DNA of 64,000 nt from Candidatus Solibacter sp. GTDB taxonomy: Bacteria > Acidobacteriota > Terriglobia > Bryobacterales > Bryobacteraceae. The DNA lies in contig PNKE01000015.1 in assembly GCA_013822245.1 (NCBI GenBank), positions 1 through 64,000 of the forward strand, written 5' to 3'. Made by a program: the position numbers and the translations under genes. This document shows, in pieces, positions 8,182 to 16,637 of the stretch. Numbering within the stretch: position 1 is the first letter of the stretch; the number at the start of each line of letters is the position of its first letter. Below the pieces are notes generated by a model. That model saw only the letters and a program-made list of their open reading frames with translations. It searched no databases and was not told the origin of the DNA.

Positions 8182-9186
8182 TCAGGCCTTGGCGCCTTTG
8201 ACCAGGACTTCCGGCCGGAGGCAGATGGGCAGCGGGTTCGACTGCGTGTGCACCTCCGTGCCTCGCTCGAACTTCCGCGCCGCCTGCTTGGCGTAGAGCG
8301 GCAAGCCCAGCGTGTTGGCCGTCTCATTGAAGTCCGCCGGCGCGTAGAACGTGCGGAACGTTGAGGCGGTACCCAGCGGAAAGAAGTGCGCCTCGTCATC
8401 GGCGACGAACTTCCGCACGTTGCCGGCGGTGTCAGTCGCCTGGCCCCGGTATTCCTCGAACACGACGCCGCCGAAGCTGAAGTTCGTGCGGTTGTCGGTG
8501 AACAGGATCTGGCCGTTCTGCCAGCGCTGGTAGGCCTCCTTCACCTTCGAGTGCGTCGTAAGCGCGTCGAAAAAGCCCTGCGAGCAGAGGCACATGATGC
8601 CGGTCATGAACTCCCCGCGCAGGTTGTCTTCGATGTGGCGTTTCACCTCGAGGACCTTGCTGATCACCTCGGTGGTGTTCGTGGTGAGTGCAAAGTTGAC
8701 GGTCTTCTGCGTGATGCCGAACTCCGAGTAGAGGTCGTAGATGGTGGAGGCATCCGCGTCGAGGATCACGCCCTTCAATGCACCCATGCGCAGGTGCTCC
8801 AGCGTGATCGCGTGCTTGTTGCGCATGTTCTGGAGCTTCTTGGCGATCAGGTTCGACAACGCCTCGAGATCGTTCTCCGAGCCGAAAGCGCGCAGCCCCT
8901 GGACCTCCTCCGGCAGCACCACATCGTCATGCGGGATGTGCGGGATCACGAACGAGCGGACCTTGCGTTTGCCCTGCGTGCCGAGGGAACCCGGCGCTCC
9001 CACGGGCATGGTCGGCAGCAAGTTCAGCACGCCGCTCATCTCTTCGATGAGAATGGTGCGCGTGCGCACGCCCTCGGCCGGCATCAGGTTCAACTGCTCC
9101 AGCCGCCCGTAGTTGTTCGGGATCTTGTTGATGGCGGCCGTCAAGGCCACCATGTTGAAGGCGTCATTCGAAAAGGGATTCAGCAT
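8182..9186 (-). CDS. Major capsid protein, lambda gpE family
   Basis: A 334-aa protein matching the lambda E-type capsid family (Phage_cap_E). It shows an N-terminal NPFSNDAFNMVALTAAINK segment, the RTRTILIEE strand, a GALKG segment in the spine helix region, and a C-terminal tail (PLYAKQAARKFERGTEVH) characteristic of this family. Length is usual. It forms the HK97-fold icosahedral shell. The gene lies directly after the decoration protein gene and before the connectors, exactly as in lambda (D-E-F). Confidence 0.9.
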   Translation of the reverse strand: MLNPFSNDAFNMVALTAAINKIPNNYGRLEQLNLMPAEGVRTRTILIEEMSGVLNLLPTMPVGAPGSLGTQGKRKVRSFVIPHIPHDDVVLPEEVQGLRAFGSENDLEALSNLIAKKLQNMRNKHAITLEHLRMGALKGVILDADASTIYDLYSEFGITQKTVNFALTTNTTEVISKVLEVKRHIEDNLRGEFMTGIMCLCSQGFFDALTTHSKVKEAYQRWQNGQILFTDNRTNFSFGGVVFEEYRGQATDTAGNVRKFVADDEAHFFPLGTASTFRTFYAPADFNETANTLGLPLYAKQAARKFERGTEVHTQSNPLPICLRPEVLVKGAKA

Positions 9187-9189
9187 GGG

Positions 9190-9858
9190 TTACGCTCCTT
9201 GGCGGACGAGAATGCCCGCGGCTTTGAGTTGGGCGATGGCAGCGTCCTTCTGCGGTTGGGTCGCGCCGGCCGGCCAGGTGATGCCGTTGTCCGACACGAT
9301 CGCGTTGCGCACTATGGCCACCCCCGACCTGTCCGTGCCATCGGGCGCCGTCGTGTCCTCGGTCAGAATGCCGCCAGCGGCGCTCGAGCCATCCGTGGCC
9401 GCAAAGTCAATCTGCTTCACCTTGCCCGAGCCGGCGGCGACCGTGATCGTGAAGGCGTCTCCGGCGACGAAGTCCACCGCACCGTCGGCGACGGTGAACG
9501 TGAGGTGAGTGGCGAACTGCACGCCCACCGTGGCGATACCGATCAGGATGCCGTCGGGATCCTCGACCGAGAACCGGCCGCCGTTGGCCGCGGGCTCAAT
9601 GCAGACAACCTGGTAGATGCCGGGCTTGGCCGCCTGGCCGACCGCCGGATTGGCCGTAATCGTGCCGTTCCCGGTGTTGCCCGCGACGGCCGCGCCCGCA
9701 GCCGTGCCCTTGATAACGCGGCCGAGAACCATGCCGCTGGATAACGCGCGCTCGGCGCCGCTCCCTGCCAGCACCGTGACAATATCCCGGCTGTACTGGT
9801 TCTCCTCTTCCCACTTGAGCCAGTCGCCCAAGCGCTTCGACTCGGTCTGAACGGACAT
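9190..9858 (-). CDS. Head decoration protein (gpD-like, extended)
   Basis: A 222-aa protein upstream of the capsid gene. The N-terminus (KWEEENQYSRDIVTVLAGSG) and later GMVLGRVI segment match the head decoration protein family that stabilises expanded capsids. At 222 aa it is about twice the length of lambda gpD; the C-terminal part (PQKDAAIAQLKAAGILVRQG) is also typical of the longer versions. It would trimerise on the outside of the capsid after DNA packaging begins. Confidence 0.8.
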   Translation of the reverse strand: MSVQTESKRLGDWLKWEEENQYSRDIVTVLAGSGAERALSSGMVLGRVIKGTAAGAAVAGNTGNGTITANPAVGQAAKPGIYQVVCIEPAANGGRFSVEDPDGILIGIATVGVQFATHLTFTVADGAVDFVAGDAFTITVAAGSGKVKQIDFAATDGSSAAGGILTEDTTAPDGTDRSGVAIVRNAIVSDNGITWPAGATQPQKDAAIAQLKAAGILVRQGA

Positions 9859-9861
9859 GGG

Positions 9862-11046
9862 TTACTTGCCTCCTTTGGCAGGGGTCATCAGGCGCTCGAC
9901 CGCTTTGACGACCGGGTTGTTCTCGGACGATCTCGCTGCACCGGCGCCGGACTCGGGCATAATGTGCGAGCGAATCTCGACGGAGTCCTCGGCGGCACGC
10001 GCCTCGAGCAACTGCCGGCGAGCCTCACTGGGAGTAGCATGCCGGGCCAGCAGAGCTGCGGCACGCCCGGGCATGCCCGCGAGCGCACAGAGCTCCACAA
10101 TCTCCCGCGCGTCCGCATATCCTTGGCGTCCGGCCTCTGTGCGGACGGATTCGATGTCGATGGTGGGCTCGGGCGCGGCGGCTTGGACCGCCTCGGCCTG
10201 CCCGGTTTCGTGTTGCATAGTTTTGCCTCCTGGGTGAAGTGAAATCATGGGGCCCGCGAACGCGCCGGACTTCCGGGTGGCCGCGATCAACCCGGCCAAG
10301 GCGTCGCGGAAGGTTCCCGTTCGATCGGCGAAGCCTGCGGCGAGAGCCTCGGGACCATACTTGAGGGCCGCGCCGAACTCGCGGACGGCATCCTCGGCGA
10401 GACCCCGCCCACGGGCGACGGCACTCGCGAACAGTCCATAAAGTCGGGAAACCTCTGCGCCAAGTGCAGTTCGCGCGGCATCGGAAAGGGGCTCGTTAGG
10501 ATTACCGTCGGTCTTGCCTTCGCCCTCGGCGATATAGGTGACCTTCACGCCGAGTTTGCGGTTGTACTCGCTCCAGTCGACGTGCTCGGCGTAGACGCCG
10601 ACGCTACCGACTCCGCCGGTGAACTCAGGAACGTAGATCTTCGCGGCTGAGACCGCCAGCAGATACGCCGCGCTGAAGACGCTGTTGTCGGCGACGGCCC
10701 AGATGGGCTTCTCCTTAGCGAGCCGGTTGATTGCCGCCGCAGTCTCAAAGGCGTTGTCCGAGTCGCCGCCGGGTGAATTGATGCGCAACAGGATCCCGCG
10801 TACGTCGGAATCGGCGACCGCTTGCTCAACCTCATCGAGGATCTGCCCGTAGGCCGTCGCGCCCAGGAAGACTTCCTCAAACAGGGACGGTTCATTCGCG
10901 AGGACACCGGCGATATCTATGATGGCAACGCCGTCCTGGAAGGCATAGGGCCGCCGCGCCGCATACACAGCGTCGAGCTTCGATGCCTCGATCAGCAAGG
11001 GCTTCGCACCAAACAGGCGCAGGAGTTGATCTCGTCGGGTTGTCAT
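9862..11046 (-). CDS. S49-family prohead protease with scaffold-like tail (lambda C/Nu3 type)
   Basis: A 394-aa protein starting at the ATG at 11046, overlapping the portal stop as ATGA; a longer open frame upstream is antisense noise. The SppA/ClpP-like fold is clear: LRINSPGGDSDNAFETA forms the oxyanion loop. The likely nucleophile is Ser in VFSAAYLLA (about residue 125), and GSVGVY follows. A Lys near 176 (GEGKTDGNP) fits the Ser/Lys dyad. After about residue 270 the chain becomes Ala/Glu-rich and helical (RQLLEARAAED), like the scaffold domain that lambda makes as Nu3 from the end of gene C. It would scaffold and then cleave the prohead core. Confidence 0.85.
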   Translation of the reverse strand: MTTRRDQLLRLFGAKPLLIEASKLDAVYAARRPYAFQDGVAIIDIAGVLANEPSLFEEVFLGATAYGQILDEVEQAVADSDVRGILLRINSPGGDSDNAFETAAAINRLAKEKPIWAVADNSVFSAAYLLAVSAAKIYVPEFTGGVGSVGVYAEHVDWSEYNRKLGVKVTYIAEGEGKTDGNPNEPLSDAARTALGAEVSRLYGLFASAVARGRGLAEDAVREFGAALKYGPEALAAGFADRTGTFRDALAGLIAATRKSGAFAGPMISLHPGGKTMQHETGQAEAVQAAAPEPTIDIESVRTEAGRQGYADAREIVELCALAGMPGRAAALLARHATPSEARRQLLEARAAEDSVEIRSHIMPESGAGAARSSENNPVVKAVERLMTPAKGGK

Positions 11047-12488
11047 TCGTTGCTCTCGTCGGTCGGCAGTGGTTCTTCCGGACGTGGATCGGTGTCGTAA
11101 CTCAACCCCAGATCGTCGGCTCGCTGGTTGTCGGCGGCAATCTCCCGGTCGATTGCTTCGGCGTCGTAGCCCTGCTCGGACACGACCTCGGATCGGCTCT
11201 TGAAGCCCGCGCGCACGGCCATCATCTGGGCTTTGATGTCCTTCAGCGGATCGACCCAGGCAAAGCCAGGCGGAATCCACTTCACCTCGGAGTAGGCTGC
11301 GGGATCACCGGCGTAGGGCAACGCCTCCGCCTCGAGCGCCGCCTGGATCCACCGGCGCCAGATGGGCTGGCACATCTGGAACACCAGCACCTGATGCTGA
11401 AACTGCTCGCACCGCCGGCGGAACTCCAGCAATCCGGCACGAATCGAGGAGTAGTTCACTCCCGTCAGGTCTCCGGTGAGTTGCTCGTAGGTGATCCCAA
11501 TGCCCGCCGCGATCGAGCGCAGTTGTACTCGCATGAACGTCTCGTAACTGGCGCCCACATCGGCGGGACTTGAAAACTTCACATCTTCGCCCGGCAAGAG
11601 AACCTGTAAGGTGCCGGGCTCCAGACCAGCCAGCGCGGCGCCACTCGGGTCGGCCTCACCCTCGCCAAGAATCTGGTCCTCCGGCGCGTTCTTGATCACG
11701 AAGCCGGCAAACATCGCCGCCGTCTTCTTCCGGACCAGTTCGGCGTCGTCATACTGATCGAGCTCGTGGAGCTTCACGAGCACCTGTGCCAGCCACGGTT
11801 GCCCTCGCAACTGCCCTGGGCGGATCGGGCGGAACAGATGCAGCACGGACTCTGCCGGCACACGAACCAGCTCCGTCGAGGCCATCGGGTTCAGCGAGTC
11901 GCCCGGATGCTCACGATACAGGTGGTAGGCCACCCTCTTGCCGATCGCGTTGAACTCGATGCCCGCGCGGATGTAGTTGCCGTTCTCCAGTCGCCGGTTT
12001 TCGTTCGTCGGCAGATGCTCGCCTTCGAGGATCTGCAATTGCAGTGGGACGCTCAGTCCATCCTTGGGCAGACGCGAACGCAGCCGGATGATGCACTCGC
12101 CGCCCTCCGCCGTCGAACGGCACGCCAATGTCTGCAACCCATAGAAATCCGTCAGCCCGCTGGCATCGGCCTCGTCGGTCCACCGGAGCCACAGCTTCTG
12201 AATGCGCTCGCGGATTGCCGCCTCCGGATGCAACGACTGCGGCTTGATCCCGGCGCCCACACAGTTACCGACGAAGGCATCGAGCGCATTCGTCGCCCAC
12301 GGATTCCGCCGAACCATCTCGCGCGAGCGGGACCGCAGGGTGTCGAGCCCGCCAAAGACGAGCGTGTTGATGTCGCTGGTTGCCGGCCACCAGCCAGTCG
12401 TCCGGCGCGTGTTTGCTGCGGCCTCGTACCCGGAGGCCATCCGCCAGCGCCCAGGCAACAGGGCCTTTAGCCGACCGAGCAGCGTCAT
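11043..12488 (-). CDS. Portal protein, lambda gpB family
   Basis: A 481-aa protein of the lambda-type portal family (Phage_portal_2). Diagnostic segments are YEAAANTRRTTGWW near the N-terminus, REMVRRNPWATNALDAFVGNCVG, and GECIIRLRSR. The usual central region follows (HLFRPIRPGQLRGQPWLAQV, GLEPGTLQVLLPGEDVKF), then SIRAGLLEFRR. Twelve copies form the ring through which DNA enters the head. It lies between gpW and the protease, as in lambda. Confidence 0.9.
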   Translation of the reverse strand: MTLLGRLKALLPGRWRMASGYEAAANTRRTTGWWPATSDINTLVFGGLDTLRSRSREMVRRNPWATNALDAFVGNCVGAGIKPQSLHPEAAIRERIQKLWLRWTDEADASGLTDFYGLQTLACRSTAEGGECIIRLRSRLPKDGLSVPLQLQILEGEHLPTNENRRLENGNYIRAGIEFNAIGKRVAYHLYREHPGDSLNPMASTELVRVPAESVLHLFRPIRPGQLRGQPWLAQVLVKLHELDQYDDAELVRKKTAAMFAGFVIKNAPEDQILGEGEADPSGAALAGLEPGTLQVLLPGEDVKFSSPADVGASYETFMRVQLRSIAAGIGITYEQLTGDLTGVNYSSIRAGLLEFRRRCEQFQHQVLVFQMCQPIWRRWIQAALEAEALPYAGDPAAYSEVKWIPPGFAWVDPLKDIKAQMMAVRAGFKSRSEVVSEQGYDAEAIDREIAADNQRADDLGLSYDTDPRPEEPLPTDESNE

Positions 12489-12492
12489 CGTC

Positions 12493-12699
12493 TCAGAAGC
12501 CCTTCCCCGTGGAAACCCGGATCTGCCTTGCGACCGGGGTTCCGGCGGTCTTGGCGACCTCCGCTTCCGCCGTCGCGATGGCCTGCTTCAGTTCGGCCAC
12601 GTCCCGGAACTCCATCTCCCGATCGGCGAACCGCACGCGCCGCACACCGCTGGCGAGCGCGTCCCGCAGCGCCTGGAGTTGTTGTTCTGTATAAGGCAT
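12493..12699 (-). CDS. gpW-like head-tail joining protein
   Basis: A 68-aa protein (MPYTEQQLQALRDALASGV...) with the two-helix/strand layout of lambda gpW. The segment VRFADREMEFRDVAELKQAIA is the beta hairpin and second helix of that fold. It sits between the terminase large subunit and the portal, the canonical gpW place. It plugs the portal after packaging and forms the FII binding site. Confidence 0.85.
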   Translation of the reverse strand: MPYTEQQLQALRDALASGVRRVRFADREMEFRDVAELKQAIATAEAEVAKTAGTPVARQIRVSTGKGF

Positions 12700-12700
12700 G

Positions 12701-14641
12701 TCAGTTCTGCAGGAATCGAGAGCGAACCACCTGGCGAGCCGCCGCTGGGCGGGGTGTCGGAGTCACAGTGCGCGGCGCCTCCACTGGCAGTTTCGCAGCG
12801 CTTGCCGACGCTCGCGCACGCGGCATTCCCACCTGTTCTTCGAGTACGCGCCAGTGCCGCTCCGTAAAGCGGTCCATCCCAAACTGCGCGGCTGCCGCGC
12901 GCCCAAGGACGAAGGTGTCGAGAGCCTCGTTCCGCTCCCGCGTCTTTACCCATTCGAGCTTCCTGTATCCTTTGACGACCTTCGGGACCAACTGCTCGGC
13001 GGTGATCTGGCGGAAGAACTCTTCCTGGAGCTGCGGGAAATGGCAGTACGCCGGCGGGAACGGCTGACCACTTTCCACCGTCGGCCGCTCCAGCTTCAGC
13101 CAGCCGTAGAACTCGCTCTTCAGCATCCCGGTGGCCACCGGCCACACTTTGATGCCGCGCTTACTGCGCTTGCCCGTGACCATCACATCGACAGCAGTCG
13201 GCTGGCCGATCGGAGCGGTCCCGGTGTCATAACCCTTCGTTGCCAGCACGCGCCCGGGCCCTTGCCGCCGTACCCACGAATAGACCTGCTGGGTGGCATA
13301 GCCCGAGTCGACGGCCAGCTTGACGATGCCCAATTCGACGCCGGACTCGTGCGGGTAGACCCTATTCAGCACGTCGGTCAGCCGGTCCCACACATCGGGC
13401 CGTGAAGTGTCGCCATCGATGACGGCGTAGTCGACCAGCCAGTTCTCCCGGCCTCTGCCATATGCGGTCACCTGGACCTCGAGGCGATCACGCTGCACGT
13501 CGCAGCCAGCTACCAGGAAGAGGCCACCGAGTGGCACCACGCCCAGGCTATAGTCCTCACGCCGGTCGTACAGCCGCTGCCAGTCGGGAGCCTCGGCCAT
13601 CTGCGTCCACGTCTCACCGAGGACCGTGTTGACGAAGACCTGCAGCAGCGTCGGATTGCTGTGGGCTTTCTCAAACATGACCGCGGCCTCGGGCCAGCCG
13701 AACCACCCCACCGGGCTGTACAGGCTCGACAGTTGGAAACCAGCCGTCTTCCCATCGCCAGCCGCGCCCGGCCGCCATTCGCCCCGCTCGAGCATCCAGT
13801 GCTTCTGGTGATTCTCGATGCGCGCGCGGCAATGTTCGCAGACGTAGACGGCGTCCTCAGGCTTGCCCTTGGACCATGTGACCTGCGCAAACTTCAGCGT
13901 CTGCATCGCGTCGCACGCCGGGCACGGTACCCAGTAGCTTCGCTGGTCACTCGTTTCAAAGGCGGCTTCAATGCGGCTCAGTCCGGCAATCTTGGGCGTC
14001 GATGCCAGGAAGAGCTTTCGGCGCGCGAAGGTTCGGGTACGCGCCGTCGCCAACTGGATCGGATCACCTTCCCCGTCGACGTCGCCCGGATAGGCGTCCA
14101 CTTCATCCAGGAACAGATACCGCGCGGCCATCGAACGCAGGCCCACAGCACTGTTGGCGCCTGTCATCACGAGCACGCCGCCTGGAAATTCCTTCGCCAG
14201 GACCGTGTTGCCTGAGTCTCGCGACCGCGGATCGCAGACCAGCTTGCGGAGCACCTCGCACTCTTCAATCAGCGGATCGATCCGCTGCTTCGAGTTGCGC
14301 TTTGCCATCTCTACCGTGGGCTGCACGGCCATGATTGGGCCCGGCGCCTGATGGATCACGTAGCCGATCCAGTTGTTACCCGCTTCCGTGGCTCCGATCT
14401 GCGCCCCCTTCATGAAGACGACCCGCTCGACCGCCGACGACGGTGAGAGGCAGTCCATGATCTCTTTGAGATACGGCGTCCTATCTGTTCGCCATGGACC
14501 CGGCTCGGCGGAAGCCCGGGTCGAGAGTGTCCGGTACTGATCGGCCCACTCCGACACGGTGAGCAACGGATCCGGCCGCGCGCCGGCGGCGGCCGATGCC
14601 CCGTAGATCTCGTCAGCGGATTCTGCCGTCAGCAAACTCAT
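12701..14641 (-). CDS. Terminase large subunit, lambda gpA family
   Basis: A 646-aa protein matching the GpA family. An adenine-binding/Walker A-like loop VVFMKGAQIGATEAG lies at about residues 74-88, a Walker B YLFLDEVDAYPGD near 175-187, and a zinc-ribbon-like CPACDAM...CEHC pair at about residues 240-275. The C-terminal nuclease half has ending segments (PPAYCHFPQ, RNEALDTFVLGRAAA) typical of the family. It cuts concatemers at cos-type sites and drives DNA into the prohead. It overlaps the small subunit gene by 29 bp. Confidence 0.92.
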   Translation of the reverse strand: MSLLTAESADEIYGASAAAGARPDPLLTVSEWADQYRTLSTRASAEPGPWRTDRTPYLKEIMDCLSPSSAVERVVFMKGAQIGATEAGNNWIGYVIHQAPGPIMAVQPTVEMAKRNSKQRIDPLIEECEVLRKLVCDPRSRDSGNTVLAKEFPGGVLVMTGANSAVGLRSMAARYLFLDEVDAYPGDVDGEGDPIQLATARTRTFARRKLFLASTPKIAGLSRIEAAFETSDQRSYWVPCPACDAMQTLKFAQVTWSKGKPEDAVYVCEHCRARIENHQKHWMLERGEWRPGAAGDGKTAGFQLSSLYSPVGWFGWPEAAVMFEKAHSNPTLLQVFVNTVLGETWTQMAEAPDWQRLYDRREDYSLGVVPLGGLFLVAGCDVQRDRLEVQVTAYGRGRENWLVDYAVIDGDTSRPDVWDRLTDVLNRVYPHESGVELGIVKLAVDSGYATQQVYSWVRRQGPGRVLATKGYDTGTAPIGQPTAVDVMVTGKRSKRGIKVWPVATGMLKSEFYGWLKLERPTVESGQPFPPAYCHFPQLQEEFFRQITAEQLVPKVVKGYRKLEWVKTRERNEALDTFVLGRAAAAQFGMDRFTERHWRVLEEQVGMPRARASASAAKLPVEAPRTVTPTPRPAAARQVVRSRFLQN

Positions 14642-15083
14642 TCAGCGCTTTCCGAATCTCCACCGTGAGGGACTCGTGCACCTTACGGGTGTCGGTCTCG
14701 GCCGCGAGGACCGCCGCCACCCGGTCAGGGATGTTTAGCATGCCATCCCGGAACATCCGGAACTTGTTGAAAGCCGCCACCTGCACTTCATCGCGGTTGA
14801 TCAGTTTTCCGAGCCGCTCTTCGTACTCGATCTTGGCCAGCCGCGCCAGATACGCCTCGCGGATCGCGCGGGACTGCGCATAGCTGGGGCCGGACACCGA
14901 GGCCTCGCCCGTAGCAGGTGACGCTCCATAGTTGGTGTTCCGCTCCCATTCCTGGTCTGCCATCTCGACATCGATCTTGCCGTCGGCGTTGGTGCGGATG
15001 CGGCCCGCCTTGATCGCCTTTTGCACCGCGGCCAGGCTGATCCCGCGATGCCGGGCATAAGCGCGCTGGCTTACCGTGGCCAT
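14613..15083 (-). CDS. Terminase small subunit (Nu1-like)
   Basis: A 156-aa protein starting MATVSQRAYARHRGISLAAVQKAIKAGRI, a winged helix-turn-helix of the kind that recognises cosB in lambda gpNu1. The C-terminal half is helical and charged (EYEERLGKLINRDEVQVAAFNKF) and matches the coupling region of the family. It is the first gene of the leftward late operon and overlaps the large subunit. Because TerL is of the gpA type, cohesive-end packaging is expected. Confidence 0.85.
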   Translation of the reverse strand: MATVSQRAYARHRGISLAAVQKAIKAGRIRTNADGKIDVEMADQEWERNTNYGASPATGEASVSGPSYAQSRAIREAYLARLAKIEYEERLGKLINRDEVQVAAFNKFRMFRDGMLNIPDRVAAVLAAETDTRKVHESLTVEIRKALNEFADGRIR

Positions 15084-15144
15084 GGTTCATTCTTCTGAAG
15101 AATCGCGATTCTTTGCTTGCTATCGCGGGCGTTCGAAGTGATGA

Positions 15145-15399
15145 ATGTCATCGATGCAGCGCACCAACAAGCAAGCCAAACAGACCGCCGCGGAATGCTA
15201 TGCCGCGCGGCACGCCGAATGCGCCGACCTGCTCAAGCGCATCGCCAGCCGCCTGGAGCAGCACAAAGCGAGCCAGGCGCAGGAGCCCGCCAACTGGGGG
15301 TACGCCGGCGACCTCGGCCGCGTCACCGAGGAGCTCGCCTACGTCCTGGCCAGCCTCGGCGACCGCAGCGCCGTCGACGCCAAGGGGCTGGAGTACTGA
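15145..15399 (+). CDS. Small phage protein, first gene of a rightward operon
   Basis: An 84-aa reading frame (MSSMQRTNKQAKQTAAECY...), possibly starting at the internal ATG at 15154. It is Glu/Ala-rich and helical, with HAECADLLKRIASRLEQHK and VTEELAYVLASLGDRSAVD. It is followed two bases later by the next gene, and the three genes to 16220 form the only clear rightward unit inside the prophage, divergent from the terminase operon. I do not recognise a family. The spacing, codon texture and downstream neighbours argue that it is real. Confidence 0.55.
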   Translation: MSSMQRTNKQAKQTAAECYAARHAECADLLKRIASRLEQHKASQAQEPANWGYAGDLGRVTEELAYVLASLGDRSAVDAKGLEY

Positions 15400-15401
15400 A
15401 C

Positions 15402-15629
15402 ATGACCCGCGACGAACTCACTGCCTGGGCCACGCGGAACGGCTGGGCGCTCGACCGCTGGGGCCACCTCAAGAAGGAGTTCGACAACGGCACGCACCGG
15501 CTGAAGTTGAGCCGCATCGCCGCCCGTCACGAAATTTCGACGCCGTTTGGCTGGGCACGCCTGGCCAGCGGCTATTTCAAGAACTTGCACCTAACCGCCG
15601 ACGGCAAGCTCGCCGGCATGAATCGATAG
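15402..15629 (+). CDS. Small phage protein (75 aa)
   Basis: This gene begins at the ATG at 15402, two bases after the stop of the previous gene, and encodes MTRDELTAWATRNGWALDRWGHLKKE. The early part looks like a helix-turn-helix or a small DNA-associated domain. The later HRLKLSRIAARHE and GWARLASGYFKNLHL segments are basic and aromatic. It ends 15 bases before the DUF3489 gene. I have seen similar short proteins next to DUF3489 genes in other prophages, but cannot give a function. Confidence 0.6.
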   Translation: MTRDELTAWATRNGWALDRWGHLKKEFDNGTHRLKLSRIAARHEISTPFGWARLASGYFKNLHLTADGKLAGMNR

Positions 15630-15644
15630 ACCAGGAGAACAACC

Positions 15645-16220
15645 ATGACCACTTTCACGATCGACACCGAGAACAACATCACGGCGTTTGCCGAGTACGA
15701 AGATGCGCTGAACCACCGCATCGGAAGCACCGACGGGACCTTTGCCAGCGAGAAGGAACTGGCTAAGCTGACCAGCCAGTGGCCGATCGGCCGCTTCGTC
15801 GACGTTTGGAATACCTTCGCCGGCGTGGTGCCCTTTGACTCTATCAGGCCGGTCAAGAAGTTCACGGACCGCAAGACGGCCGCCACCCGCATCTGGAGGG
15901 CGGTCCAAGCCCTGACGCCCGCCCCCGCGCAACACGCGGCCCCCGCCGCGCCGAAGAAGGCCAAGGCGACCAAGGAGGCCAAGCCCAAGGACGACGCCAC
16001 GGGGCACACGGAAACGCGCGAGGGCAGCAAGAAGGCCATCGTGCTCGACCTGCTGAAGCGCCCGGAAGGCGCCTCGCTCGCCGACATCCAATCCGCCACC
16101 GGCTGGCAACCCCACAGCGTGCGCGGCTTCATCTCCGGCGCCCTCGGCAAGAAGATGGGTCTCACCGTCGAGTCCATCAAGACTGACGCGGGCCGGTTCT
16201 ACCGCATCGCCACGAAGTAG
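15645..16220 (+). CDS. DUF3489 family protein
   Basis: A 191-aa protein preceded by an AGGAG ribosome binding site. The N-terminal half holds a compact domain (FASEKELAKLTSQWPIGRFVDVWN), an Ala/Pro/Lys-rich linker lies at about residues 90-128, and the C-terminal segment is diagnostic of DUF3489: SKKAIVLDLLKRPEGASL, then a winged-helix-like region ending VESIKTDAGRFYRIA. The family is frequent in phages and mobile elements and is probably DNA-binding. The gene is followed by a strong intrinsic terminator. Confidence 0.85.
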   Translation: MTTFTIDTENNITAFAEYEDALNHRIGSTDGTFASEKELAKLTSQWPIGRFVDVWNTFAGVVPFDSIRPVKKFTDRKTAATRIWRAVQALTPAPAQHAAPAAPKKAKATKEAKPKDDATGHTETREGSKKAIVLDLLKRPEGASLADIQSATGWQPHSVRGFISGALGKKMGLTVESIKTDAGRFYRIATK

Positions 16221-16237
16221 CAGCGCCCTCTCCTCAC

Positions 16238-16269
16238 CGCCGCCGGCCTCAAACACCGGCGGCGCTTTT
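16238..16269 (+). terminator. Intrinsic terminator of the DUF3489 operon
   Basis: A perfect 9-bp GC stem (CGCCGCCGG at 16238-16246 with CCGGCGGCG at 16256-16264) encloses a 9-base loop and is followed by TTTTGTTCTT. It lies 18 bases after the DUF3489 stop and works in the rightward direction only, since the other strand lacks a T run. The stop codon of the leftward gene at 16249 falls inside its loop. Confidence 0.8.
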
Positions 16270-16509
16270 GTTCTTCAGATCGTCCATGATCGCCGCCAGC
16301 CGTTCCTGGACCAATTGTTCGCGGAGCTGGCATTCTCCGCTCCTCACGTATTTGCCATTCAACTTCTCGATCAAGCGTGTCTCCATCTCGGCCATCTCCC
16401 GCCGCACCTCGGCGAGCAGCGCTCGGTTCTGGAGGCTGACGTAAGTGGCGATCAGCCCCGAAACCAATCCGACGGCGGGGATCAAGAGTTGAAGAATCTG
16501 CTTTTCCAT
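16249..16509 (-). CDS. Small membrane-anchored coiled-coil phage protein
   Basis: An 86-aa protein with one hydrophobic N-terminal segment (LLIPAVGLVSGLIATYVSL, about residues 8-26). A charged helix follows (LLAEVRREMAEMETRLIEKL) and a short tail. That topology resembles small phage lysis accessory or i-spanin/antiholin-like proteins, but nothing specific is recognised. It is in the leftward block between the methyltransferase gene and the terminase region, often a lysis-gene position. A lysis role is possible, not shown. Confidence 0.55.
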   Translation of the reverse strand: MEKQILQLLIPAVGLVSGLIATYVSLQNRALLAEVRREMAEMETRLIEKLNGKYVRSGECQLREQLVQERLAAIMDDLKNKSAAGV

Positions 16510-16607
16510 GGAAGGCTTTCCAGAATTCGAAGCTCAGCGGACCAGTCAGACAACGCCAGGCAGAGTCCCTGCAAATCCGGATTGCCTGCAATTATCTCGG
16601 CCTCCAC
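16482..16607 (-). CDS. Possible very small protein downstream of methyltransferase (41 aa)
   Basis: A GTG at 16607 preceded by GAGG at eight bases opens a 41-aa frame (MEAEIIAGNPDLQGLCLAL...) that reads like protein: DLQGLCLALSDWSAELRILE is well balanced and helical. It continues in the same frame as the upstream methyltransferase beyond its TGA stop, and overlaps the next gene start by 28 bp. Either a tiny separate gene or a remnant C-terminal extension. Confidence 0.35.
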   Translation of the reverse strand: MEAEIIAGNPDLQGLCLALSDWSAELRILESLPWKSRFFNS

Positions 16608-16637
16608 GGCCGCGACCTCGCGGCGGCATCGCTCGAT

